Shown piece after piece: positions 52,063 through 59,559 of a DNA stretch of 64,000 bases. Source of the DNA: Paenibacillaceae bacterium (GTDB taxonomy: Bacteria; Bacillota; Bacilli; Paenibacillales; NBRC-103111); the NCBI GenBank assembly GCA_029256185.1, contig JAQSYI010000007.1:62001-126000 (forward strand). Reading direction: 5' to 3'. The translations under genes were made by a program, and so were the position numbers. The notes under the pieces are model-generated. The model made no database searches, had not been told where the DNA came from, and saw nothing but the letters and a program-made list of their open reading frames with translations. Every line of letters starts with the position of its first letter. Position 1 is the first letter of the stretch.

Positions 52063-53427
52063 TTACACGGTTGCCTGACCGTAACGGGCGGCTGCGGCTT
52101 CTCCAAGCCAGGCCCCCTGCTTGATCAATTGCTTCTGCAAGCTCTCCATATCGATCTCTCTGGAGCGGACGGAGCCTTGCGCGAGCAGCAGCGCCGCCGC
52201 AGTCCCCGCCGCTTCTCCCATGGCGAAGCAGTTGGGCATGACCCGGGTGGACCCCTGCGTTACGCGGTCAGTAGAGATGGCGCGGCCCGCCACAAGCACA
52301 TTATCCAGGCCCGCAGGCAGCAGGCAACGGTACGGAATGCCGTGGGACTCACCGGGAGGAAGATGAACCACCGTCATGCCGCTTGCCGCATTGGCCATAT
52401 GGATGTCGATGAAATAGGCATTGCGCGCAATATCGTCCGGAAAGGAGCGGCACATCTTGAAATCATCGGCTGTGAGAACATAATCACCCACAATACGCCG
52501 CGTCTCCCGGATGCCGACCTGCTCTCCCGTTTGGGTCAGGTAGGCTTGCTCAAAGCCGGGAATGGTTGCCTTCAGCCAACTGACAATATGATGGACCAGA
52601 TCCCGTCCTTCTATGCCGCCCCTGGTCAAATCCTCGGCATTGGAGCCGTCGATTCCGAACACATGCCCAAAGTTCAATCCGGCGGTATGATCATTCACCC
52701 AGGAAATCCCCGCCCAATCCCGGACAACCCGCAGCGTCCCTTCGGCTTTGGCCTGATTGATGGCCTTCTTCAGACTGGGGCCGTGCTCTCTGACGTATTC
52801 CATATAGCGCTGACGGTCCAGCCGGCTCAGGACGAAGCACATGGTGCCGGGCTGCAGATCCCCGTTGTCCCCGCCCTTGCTGAAGCGGCCCCCCGCCCGG
52901 TACACGATATCCGCATCGCTGGTGGCGTCGATGATCAGCTTCGGTTGAACCGCCTGCGTTCCGGTCTTATTGTGGATCAGAACCGTCCCGACGATGCCGT
53001 CGGCTGACAGTACATCTCCTACAAGGGTATGATTCAGAAGCTTTACGCCGGCCTGGCCCATTTTGTCGTCCAGCAGCTTCTTCAGCACCTCCGAATCGAT
53101 GGGTACCCAGTCGGCCCTGTCTTTCCAGATGTCCAGAAATTCAGGTTCCATCCGGCTTTTCATCCCATCCAATATCTCCAGGCCTATGCCGCGGATGACG
53201 AGCTTCTCGTGATCCGTATACGGGCAAAAAGCAGGCACCCGGGACACGGTGGCCATCCCTCCCAGATAGCCCCGTTGTTCAACCAGCAGCACCGATGCCC
53301 CGTTGCGGGCCGCGGCAAGCGCAGCACCCACACCGGCAGGGCCGCCTCCGGCCACCAGCACATCGGGCCTTGCATATACCGGAACCGATTTGGCAGGCAA
53401 TTGTACCGTATTCATCCGTTGTCTCAT
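52063..53427 (-). CDS. FAD-dependent oxidoreductase (FAD_oxidored family), copy 3
   Basis: A 454-residue flavoenzyme with the Rossmann motif DVLVAGGGPAGVGAALAAAR and LLVEQRGYLGGMATVSRVPA, middle landmark IDATSDADIVYRAGG, and C-terminal LVAGRAISTDRVTQGSTRV with AMGEAAGTAAALLL. It is closer to copy 2 than to copy 1 by eye (shared GESHGIPYR). Start 53427 (MRQRMNTV) is used; the ATG four codons later is an alternative. It is separated from the set E lipoprotein gene by a terminator, so it is expressed by readthrough at a lower level. Cytoplasmic; oxidation of an imported sugar or sugar derivative is plausible but unproven. Confidence 0.9.
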   Translation of the reverse strand: MRQRMNTVQLPAKSVPVYARPDVLVAGGGPAGVGAALAAARNGASVLLVEQRGYLGGMATVSRVPAFCPYTDHEKLVIRGIGLEILDGMKSRMEPEFLDIWKDRADWVPIDSEVLKKLLDDKMGQAGVKLLNHTLVGDVLSADGIVGTVLIHNKTGTQAVQPKLIIDATSDADIVYRAGGRFSKGGDNGDLQPGTMCFVLSRLDRQRYMEYVREHGPSLKKAINQAKAEGTLRVVRDWAGISWVNDHTAGLNFGHVFGIDGSNAEDLTRGGIEGRDLVHHIVSWLKATIPGFEQAYLTQTGEQVGIRETRRIVGDYVLTADDFKMCRSFPDDIARNAYFIDIHMANAASGMTVVHLPPGESHGIPYRCLLPAGLDNVLVAGRAISTDRVTQGSTRVMPNCFAMGEAAGTAAALLLAQGSVRSREIDMESLQKQLIKQGAWLGEAAAARYGQATV

Positions 53428-53445
53428 CCTTTCTGAATCCTTGCG

Positions 53446-53475
53446 AAAAAGGATGATGCTTGCAGGGCATCATCC
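53446..53475 (-). terminator. Rho-independent terminator after set E lipoprotein gene
   Basis: A perfect 9-bp stem (GGATGATGC/GCATCATCC) with a 7-base loop followed by TTTTT on the minus strand, placed between the binding-protein gene and the downstream FAD oxidoreductase, kinase and regulator genes. Confidence 0.85.
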
Positions 53476-53498
53476 CGGATATGCTCGCCGACCGGTTT

Positions 53499-55046
53499 CT
53501 ACTTCTTGTTGCTCTTGTACCAGTCGTTCACTTCTTTGGCGATTTCGTCCCCGCCCTGCTTCTTCCATTCCTCGACAAATTTGTCGAAGTCGGAAACAGG
53601 AGCCACGCCCATAACGATTTTGGTAAAGGTCTCAGATTCCATCTTGTCGAGCTTGACGCCGTATTTGCCCATGGCGGCAGTCGGGGTGCCCAGGAACTGG
53701 GTCTTGATGGGGCTCTTCAGAATACGGTCAATATTCTCGTTCAACCGGAATTGCATGCCCAGCGCATCGTTCTTATCCTTCAGGAACTCCTTGGGCAATA
53801 CCAGCTCTCCGAGGGTCAAGCGGTAAATATGCTTGTTATGCTCCTCAAAATTCATAGTGAATTTGCCGTCCTTCATGGACCAGATCTCGTTCTCGAACCC
53901 GAGCCCCATGGTGCGCTGGCCTTCGCCGATGATGAAATTCAGCATCTTGACGGCGGCATCGGCATTCTTGCTGGTTGCAGGAATAACATTATAGCCCTTC
54001 ACCGGATTCAGGCCCACGGAGCCGGCTTTGCCGGTGCTTCCCACGGGATATTCCAGCGGCACCCACTCGGCCTTGGGATCGTTCTGCTTGTTGGTTTCAA
54101 TCGGTCCCCGGGTGTCATACCAGGCGGCGGAGAACAAGCCGGCTTTGCCGCTGGCCACCTTCTCCTCCAGATTCTTCTGCTTATTCAGCGCCCATTCCTG
54201 ATCCAGCAGCTTATCCTTGTACAATCCGGCCAGGAACTCCAGCGCTGATTTCATTTCCGGCTGGATGCTGCTGTTGACCAGTTGGCCGTCCTTCTCATGC
54301 CATTGATTGCGCTGTATGCCGAATGCGCCCATGAACGGTCCGGTCCGCTGCAAATTTTCCATGGCCACAAGCCCCACCGTATCGTTCTTGCCGTTGCCGT
54401 CCGGGTCCTTCTCCACGAACGCCTTCATCACGTTTACGTACTCTTCCAGTGTCTTGGGTTCGCTTAAGCCCAGCTTGTTCAGCCAATCCTTTCTTACGTA
54501 CATAATTTCGTTGCCGGGAATCTGGTTGATAACCGGAATGGCATAGATTTTGCCGTTGATCGTAACATGATCCCAGGCTTCCTGCGGAATCAGTTTCTTC
54601 AGATCCGAGCCATACTGGTTCAACACGTCATCCAGCGGCTGGAGCGCCTTCTGGTTCACATAGTTGACCAGCCAATTGGCATCATTGGTGTACAGCAGAT
54701 CCGGCAGATCCCCGGATGCCATCATCACGCTCAGCTTTTCCTGGTAAGCATCGGCAGGCGGCGTGACCAACTGAACGTCCACCTTGGCATGCTCACGCAC
54801 ATATTTGATATACGGATTGTTGTTGGCGTCCATGCCCTCCGGATATTTTCTCGAACCATTGTTGACAACGACCTTGATGGTTTTAGGCTTTTCCTCGACG
54901 GCCGGAGTTTGTGTTGCCCCTGTCTGATTCTTGGCGCTGTCTCCGTTGTCCGCATTGTCACCGCTGCCTCCGCAGCCTGCCAGCAACGTTCCCGCTGCCA
55001 GCACCACAGACATAACCACAGGCCATTTCGATGAATTCTTCAACAT
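53499..55046 (-). CDS. Set E extracellular sugar-binding lipoprotein
   Basis: A 515-residue binding lipoprotein with signal peptide MLKNSSKWPVVMSVVLAAGT and lipobox LAGC, then an Asp/Asn-rich linker. The body is of the YtcQ/LplA type (YIKYVREHAKVDVQLVTPP, IMYVRKDWLNKLGLSEPKT, DPDGNGKNDTVGLVAMENL). AAAGGGGGAT precedes the start. It is the third gene of the set E operon, directly followed by a terminator. Together with the two upstream permeases it should import the substrate of the FAD oxidoreductases. Confidence 0.93.
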   Translation of the reverse strand: MLKNSSKWPVVMSVVLAAGTLLAGCGGSGDNADNGDSAKNQTGATQTPAVEEKPKTIKVVVNNGSRKYPEGMDANNNPYIKYVREHAKVDVQLVTPPADAYQEKLSVMMASGDLPDLLYTNDANWLVNYVNQKALQPLDDVLNQYGSDLKKLIPQEAWDHVTINGKIYAIPVINQIPGNEIMYVRKDWLNKLGLSEPKTLEEYVNVMKAFVEKDPDGNGKNDTVGLVAMENLQRTGPFMGAFGIQRNQWHEKDGQLVNSSIQPEMKSALEFLAGLYKDKLLDQEWALNKQKNLEEKVASGKAGLFSAAWYDTRGPIETNKQNDPKAEWVPLEYPVGSTGKAGSVGLNPVKGYNVIPATSKNADAAVKMLNFIIGEGQRTMGLGFENEIWSMKDGKFTMNFEEHNKHIYRLTLGELVLPKEFLKDKNDALGMQFRLNENIDRILKSPIKTQFLGTPTAAMGKYGVKLDKMESETFTKIVMGVAPVSDFDKFVEEWKKQGGDEIAKEVNDWYKSNKK

Positions 55047-55062
55047 CTCTTTATCCCCCTTT

Positions 55063-55932
55063 TTATCCTTTGACGGAACCGATCATGGCTCCCTTGACAA
55101 AATGCTTCTGCAAAAACGGATACAAAATCAAAATCGGAATCGTGCTGGCGAACAGCGCAGCGGCCTTCAGCGATTCATTGGCAATCAACTGCTGTTCAAG
55201 ACTGTCCTTGACATTGATGTTGCTCTGATTGAGCTGAATCAGGTCGCGGAGATAGACTTGAAGCGGATACAGCTTGCTGTTCGAGATATACAATACCGCA
55301 TCGAAGAAGGCGTTCCAATGGGACACGGCATGAAATAACGATATGGTGGCGATAGCCGGCATGGACAGCGGTATAACAATCTTGAACAGAATGCCCAGAT
55401 TGGAGCTGCCGTCAATACGGGCCGACTCCTCCAATTCCTGGGGAACATTCTGGAAGAAGCTCCTCATAATAATGAGATTGAATGCGCTGATGGCGCCGGG
55501 CAGCAGATAGACCCAGAACGAATCCAGCAGCCCCAACGATTTTACAACCAGATAGGTGGGGATCATGCCTCCGCTGAACAGCATGGTGAACACAATACCC
55601 ATCATAATCACTTTGCGCCCGCCAATATACGATTTGGACAGCGGATATGCCAACAAACAAGTCAGAAGCACATTAAGCAGCGTTCCCGACACCGTTCTCT
55701 CCACGCTGACGATAAAGGAGCGGATAAAAGCTTGATCCTTCAAGACCTCCTGATAGGCCTTCACGGACAGATCCACCGGATAAAGTCCGACCTCCCCCGA
55801 CATGATCGCCCGGTGGCTGCTTAAGGATTGGGCGAATACGTGCAAGAACGGCGCCAGCGCCATCAGGGCAAACAAACCGAGAACCGTATAAATAACCGCG
55901 GACATCCACTTTTCACTGCGGGTCAGCCTCAT
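55063..55932 (-). CDS. Set E ABC importer permease, LplC/YtcP-like
   Basis: A 289-residue CUT1 permease (YTVLGLFALMALAPFLHVFA). The EAA loop is EESARIDGSSNLGILFKIV with IPLSMPA, and the C-terminus is PFLQKHFVKGAMIGSVKG. The ATG at 55932 (MRLTRSEKW) is preferred because GGAGG then has a normal 8-base spacing; the ATG two codons earlier would sit almost on the ribosome site. It lies about 12 bp after its LplB-like partner. Confidence 0.93.
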   Translation of the reverse strand: MRLTRSEKWMSAVIYTVLGLFALMALAPFLHVFAQSLSSHRAIMSGEVGLYPVDLSVKAYQEVLKDQAFIRSFIVSVERTVSGTLLNVLLTCLLAYPLSKSYIGGRKVIMMGIVFTMLFSGGMIPTYLVVKSLGLLDSFWVYLLPGAISAFNLIIMRSFFQNVPQELEESARIDGSSNLGILFKIVIPLSMPAIATISLFHAVSHWNAFFDAVLYISNSKLYPLQVYLRDLIQLNQSNINVKDSLEQQLIANESLKAAALFASTIPILILYPFLQKHFVKGAMIGSVKG

Positions 55933-55944
55933 TCCCATTCCCTC

Positions 55945-56907
55945 CTACCATATCCCGTCGTGTCCCAGCTTCTTGGCCAGCTTGTTCGAGGCATAAACCA
56001 GCATTAAACCAATGGCCGATTTAAACAACCCGACGGCTGTAGAAAAGCTGAACTGGGATTGAGTCAAGCCAACGCGGTACACGTAGGTTTCGATCACATC
56101 GGCCACACCATACACCAGCGGGTTATAAAGCACGAATATTTGTTCAAAGCCGACGTCCAGCACGTGGCCCAAGCGCAGGATAAACAAGATGGTGATCGTT
56201 GGCACAAGCGCCGGAAGGGTAATATGCCGGAGCTGATGCCACTTGTTTGCCCCGTCCACTGTCGCGGCTTCGTACAACTGGGGATCGATCCCCGCCAATG
56301 CCGCCAAATAAACGATGGCTCCCCAGCCGATTTCCTTCCATATATCGCTTGCGACAAGAACGGAACGGAACCAGCCCGGATTAGCCAGGAAAAAGATCGG
56401 CTCCATGCCCATCCAGCCCAGAACCTCATTGACGATACCGGTGGACGGGGACAAAATATTGTTCAAGATGCCGGCCACAATAATCCAGGACAGAAAATGG
56501 GGCAGGTACGCCAAGGTCTGGATGAGGCGCTTATAGGACATATGCCGGACCTCATTAAGCAGCAGCGCCAGAATAATCGGCCCCGGGAAACCCCAAATCA
56601 GCTTGTAAAGACTGATGACCAGCGTATTTCTGAATATGTTGAAAAAATCGGCATCATGAAACATGTCAATAAAATGCTTGAATCCGACCCAATCGCTCTC
56701 CAGGATGCCCACAAAAACATTGTAATCCTGAAAGGCGATGACCACCCCCCACATGGGGGCATATTTAAACGCCAGAAAATACACAATGCCGGGAATCATA
56801 ATCAGGTATAAATCCAAGTAGCGCCGTAAATTCTTCATAGCACGACCGGAAGCCTTAGCTTTCAGATCGAAGGCGCCATGCTCCTCTGCCGCCACCCCTC
56901 CTTGCAT
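55945..56907 (-). CDS. Set E ABC importer permease, LplB/YteP-like
   Basis: A 320-residue CUT1 permease (YLIMIPGIVYFLAFKYAPMW, then GVVIAFQDYN). The EAA loop is YEAATVDGANKWHQLRH with ITLPALVP. The start at 56907 (MQGGVAAEEHG) has AAGGAG about 10 bases upstream; a longer open frame runs through the promoter and is rejected. First gene of the set E operon, with operator/promoter B just upstream. Confidence 0.92.
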   Translation of the reverse strand: MQGGVAAEEHGAFDLKAKASGRAMKNLRRYLDLYLIMIPGIVYFLAFKYAPMWGVVIAFQDYNVFVGILESDWVGFKHFIDMFHDADFFNIFRNTLVISLYKLIWGFPGPIILALLLNEVRHMSYKRLIQTLAYLPHFLSWIIVAGILNNILSPSTGIVNEVLGWMGMEPIFFLANPGWFRSVLVASDIWKEIGWGAIVYLAALAGIDPQLYEAATVDGANKWHQLRHITLPALVPTITILFILRLGHVLDVGFEQIFVLYNPLVYGVADVIETYVYRVGLTQSQFSFSTAVGLFKSAIGLMLVYASNKLAKKLGHDGIW

Positions 56908-56958
56908 TTTTGGATCACTCCTTCTGTTGTCGATTGCTCGCGGATATCCGACATGTTC

Positions 56959-57027
56959 ATTATAAGATCCGGCTGCCCCGTTGGTAATAGTAAATCCATG
57001 GCCTGATATGATACTCTCATGACCGAA
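56959..57027 (-). promoter_or_regulatory. Operator/promoter B of the set E importer operon
   Basis: Minus strand: the box TTCGGTCATGAGAGTATCAT (57,027-57,008), a half-site pair TATCATAT (57,013-57,006) and TACTATTA (56,992-56,985) 21 bp apart, then a consensus -10 TATAAT (56,964-56,959). It matches operator A in content and spacing: 18 of the first 22 positions are identical. Confidence 0.72.
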
Positions 57028-57065
57028 GTGACGCGGATATGCGCGCGGAATTGCAAAAAAAAGCA

Positions 57066-57211
57066 CCCCCTCCTGTCTACCGGAAAGGGTACCGTTCAAT
57101 TTTTATAGGGGGAGACTTGAAATGCGACAATCGCCTCCAGCAGGTTTTCCTTCAGCATAAGCGAGATCCGGTAGAGCTCAGCTCCCCAGACTGCCTGCAG
57201 CTTGGGGTCAT
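57066..57211. repeat. Direct repeat, left copy (heparinase-like 3' end plus decayed terminator)
   Basis: About 145 bp strongly similar to 63,071-63,215. It carries the last 36 or so codons of a heparinase II/III-like gene and the downstream terminator region. In this copy the terminator stem is damaged (GGGGGTGC opposite GGTACCC). Confidence 0.88.
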
Positions 57212-57365
57212 GGAGCGGTGCTGGAATGCCCTTGATTTCCTTCTTCAGATCCTCGAATAGGGTTTGAGCCAGTCCCCTGTATACAATCTTCTCCTGGAAT
57301 GAAGGAACACGGTGAGATTCCGAATGCTTTGGATGGCCTTCGGGGCTGATATGGTCAAAATATGG
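57096..57365 (-). pseudogene. Mosaic gene remnant: FAD oxidoreductase piece joined to heparinase-like C-terminus
   Basis: One open minus-strand frame without start codon. It reads SESHRVPSF, then QEKIVYRGLAQTLFEDLKKE, which matches residues about 71-92 of FAD oxidoreductase copy 2, then DPKLQAVWGAELYRISLMLK and ENLLEAIVAFQVSPYKN, which matches the C-terminus of the heparinase-like protein at 63,106. The SESHRVPS piece itself resembles GESHGIPYR from a later part of the oxidoreductases. It looks like deletion and joining within a duplicated gene block. Confidence 0.8.
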
Positions 57366-57489
57366 TCACGTTGTGGAGCGGGAATCAGGTGAGAGCCTGG
57401 GTTCGGCTTTTCTTACCTCTGATCATATGTGATTGCTTATAGGGGCTATTGAACATAACCTTTCTTGCTCTTCTAAAGTTACTTGAACA

Positions 57490-58401
57490 CTATGGCTTCG
57501 CCTGTGCAAATATGGATCTCCAAGCACCCACAAGCCCAAGATGAGTAATATCAATTTCATGAAACTCTTCTATAAGAGCCAAAAATTTGATGGACCAGAT
57601 GTTCCAATAACTATCTTTTGTAAGATGCTTAATGGAGATTATAAGCCCAATTAATTTCGAATTTTCGGAAATAAAAGCATCATAACCTTTTGGAAGTTTG
57701 ATTGCATGAGGAAATGTACAATTAAACAACCTACTGTAATGAGCGCATTTATTTCTTAGAACGGTTATACATTTCAACCAGTTTTCAATTTCCTTATGTG
57801 ATGTTCCACTATAATAGTCTCTAGATATTTTCTTTTTATCTTTAGTTTTCATATTTGCAAAGAGCTTAGATATCATCCCGATGGTAGCCACTTCAAGTGC
57901 TACCCACACAGGAAACCGGTTGTTGTAGTGGTCAATATGATGCTTTATAAACAAATCTTTTGATGATTTTTGTAATGCGTCATTTAACTCTTTCAAAAAA
58001 GAAGCGTGAAAATCATTCCTCTTAAAATTCAGTGCTTCTTTATGCCCTTCGCTTCCATATGTATGAGCTATCAAATATGCATTGTGAGTCCGAAATGCTA
58101 TTTCTATAGGTTCAATTATTTCCATAAACAACAATCTTAATTTTCTGTCAAATTCGTAATGTCTGAACAGTAAATCAAAAGAAGTTCCCGCCACGTACCG
58201 ATCATCCGCTTTGAAAGTAAGGGCATATGCAGAAAACCGATAATAATTCAGGGTACTCAAAATCTTAATGGCTTTAGCTCTATCGGAAACAACAATGCCT
58301 CTACTTTCAAGCAGCAGAATTTGTTCTTCAAATGTTGTGGGAGGCTTAAGGGAGGGAACTGCTGGAGAGGGTAGGCTTGGATTTATAGGAATGATATCCA
58401 T
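57490..58401 (-). CDS. Abi_2 (AbiD/AbiF-type) abortive-infection protein, HEPN-like
   Basis: A 303-residue protein with the Abi_2 signature: FEEQILLLESRGIVVSDRAK near the N-terminus, LNYYRFSAYALTF, then DRKLRLLFMEIIEPIEIAFR and a C-terminal VLRNKCAHYSRLFN. The last string contains R216-x4-H221, the catalytic RX4-6H pattern of HEPN ribonucleases. Abi_2 proteins abort phage infection by damaging host functions (known for the family). The gene is clearly more AT-rich than the glycan genes around it, which suggests transfer. AGGGG stands 7 bases before the ATG, and a good promoter lies at 58,477-58,506. It lies among broken pieces of glycan-cluster genes. Confidence 0.88.
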   Translation of the reverse strand: MDIIPINPSLPSPAVPSLKPPTTFEEQILLLESRGIVVSDRAKAIKILSTLNYYRFSAYALTFKADDRYVAGTSFDLLFRHYEFDRKLRLLFMEIIEPIEIAFRTHNAYLIAHTYGSEGHKEALNFKRNDFHASFLKELNDALQKSSKDLFIKHHIDHYNNRFPVWVALEVATIGMISKLFANMKTKDKKKISRDYYSGTSHKEIENWLKCITVLRNKCAHYSRLFNCTFPHAIKLPKGYDAFISENSKLIGLIISIKHLTKDSYWNIWSIKFLALIEEFHEIDITHLGLVGAWRSIFAQAKP

Positions 58402-58476
58402 GGAATGCCCCTAAAATATAGAATGGCCCACCCTGTTACACATCGTTGAGAGGTGCGGGTGGGATCTGTTAACTTC

Positions 58477-58506
58477 ATTTTAGCACACGGACATGCAAGA
58501 AATCAA
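58477..58506 (-). promoter_or_regulatory. Promoter of the Abi_2 gene
   Basis: Minus strand TTGATT, 18-bp spacer, TAAAAT, with TGC directly before the -10. The leader to the ATG at 58,401 contains a CCCACCC/GGGTGGG inverted repeat. Confidence 0.6.
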
Positions 58507-58580
58507 CAAAATTATGTTGCACTCATGTTACAAATTAGCCCCTTTCACCCTCCCTGTGGGGGCGAATTGATAGTGTTTTC

Positions 58581-58763
58581 TCAACTTTTGTAGCATTTAA
58601 ATCGCTCCATAATCGCCTGCTGTACATACGGATTCTTCGCTCTGGCCAGCGCTTCCTGCAGCCGCCCCGGTATGATCACATCAAGCCGCTTCGCTGTCCA
58701 GTTGTTGGCCGCGGCATGCCTTCTGACGGTCTGGTATGGGATTCCATGCTGCTGGCTGATCAT
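58581..58763 (-). CDS. Small helix-turn-helix protein or fragment (60 residues)
   Basis: MISQQHGIPYQTVRRHAAAN is a plausible helix-turn-helix, followed by NWTAKRLDVIIPGRLQEAL and a C-terminal tail. It resembles the N-terminus of DNA-binding proteins such as phage terminase small subunits, but is too short for a firm call. The ribosome site is weak (GAAGA), and an in-frame stop lies just upstream. It is probably a remnant of a mobile element in the same scarred interval as the Abi_2 gene. Confidence 0.35.
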   Translation of the reverse strand: MISQQHGIPYQTVRRHAAANNWTAKRLDVIIPGRLQEALARAKNPYVQQAIMERFKCYKS

Positions 58764-58812
58764 TCTTCAGCGTGGTCCGCGGATCTGCATCAGGAGCCGT
58801 GACAAACTCTTG

Positions 58813-58880
58813 TTCCTGCAGCGGCACCCGCACGTTCCTTCAGCGTTCACCAATCAGTCCCCCCTCCGATTATCCTTGTC
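58813..58880 (-). pseudogene. 5' end remnant of an FAD oxidoreductase gene
   Basis: The plus-strand string from CCTGCAGCGGCACCCGCACG to TCCGATTATCCTTG matches 42,592-42,652, the leader, start codon and first ~15 codons of FAD oxidoreductase copy 2. It has a one-base insertion and an 8-base deletion. The match stops where the ABC ATPase gene's stop codon lies, marking a breakpoint. Confidence 0.75.
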
Positions 58881-59553
58881 AAAGGTTTGATCTGTCACAT
58901 ATTCCATCCTCAATCCGGACTATACGATCTGCAACACAGGCAACATGATCGCTATGCGTAACAATTACAAGAGTTTTGTTAAATTCCTGGTTGATCTTCA
59001 ACAGCAGCTCCAGGATTTCTTGCTCCGTCGTGGTATCCAGATTACCTGTGGGCTCATCTGCCAGAATCACGCTGGGATTGGTTACAAGCGCTCTGGCAAT
59101 CGAGACTCGCTGCTGCTGCCCCCCGCTCAACTGGTGAGTCAGGTGGTGCATGCGATCTCCAAGCCCAACTCTCTCCAAAATTTCTTTGGCGCGGCTTTGC
59201 CTGGCTTTCTTCCGAACTCCCGCGTAAAATAACGGCTCCTCCACATTAGCCAATGCCGTCATATTGGAAAACAAATGGAACTGTTGAAAGACAAATCCTA
59301 CATGCTTCTGTCGGAATAAAGACAATTGATTCTCTCCCAGCTTGATTATGTCAATCAAATTGACTTTTACAGAACCTGATGTTGGCTTGAGGAAGCCTCC
59401 CATAATATTAAGCAAGGTGCTCTTTCCAGAACCAGACCGCCCTTGAATAGCAATCACTTCTCCCTCTCGAATTTCAAAGCTTATGCCCCTTAGCACCTCT
59501 GTGCTTTTTTCACCGTCAGAAAAGATATGCACCAAATCTGTAATCTGAATCAT
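58879..59553 (-). CDS. ABC transporter ATP-binding protein, MacB/LolD-like
   Basis: A 224-residue ATPase with Walker A GRSGSGKST (residues 38-46), Q-loop region VGFVFQQFHLF, signature LSGGQQQR (about 140), Walker B VILADEPTGNLD and the H-loop VTHSDHVA. The class matches FtsX-type exporters (MacB, LolD, YknY). It lies 6 bp after the first permease gene and is the last gene of a four-gene operon. The operon is AT-richer than the importers around it. Lipid, peptide or antimicrobial export or resistance are the usual roles. Confidence 0.92.
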   Translation of the reverse strand: MIQITDLVHIFSDGEKSTEVLRGISFEIREGEVIAIQGRSGSGKSTLLNIMGGFLKPTSGSVKVNLIDIIKLGENQLSLFRQKHVGFVFQQFHLFSNMTALANVEEPLFYAGVRKKARQSRAKEILERVGLGDRMHHLTHQLSGGQQQRVSIARALVTNPSVILADEPTGNLDTTTEQEILELLLKINQEFNKTLVIVTHSDHVACVADRIVRIEDGICDRSNL

Positions 59554-59559
59554 GGACCG

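Noticed and set aside
57039-57260. 73-codon plus-strand open frame at the left repeat
   Set aside because: It is the antisense reading of the duplicated heparinase-like 3' end; a similar frame arises at the right copy for the same reason.
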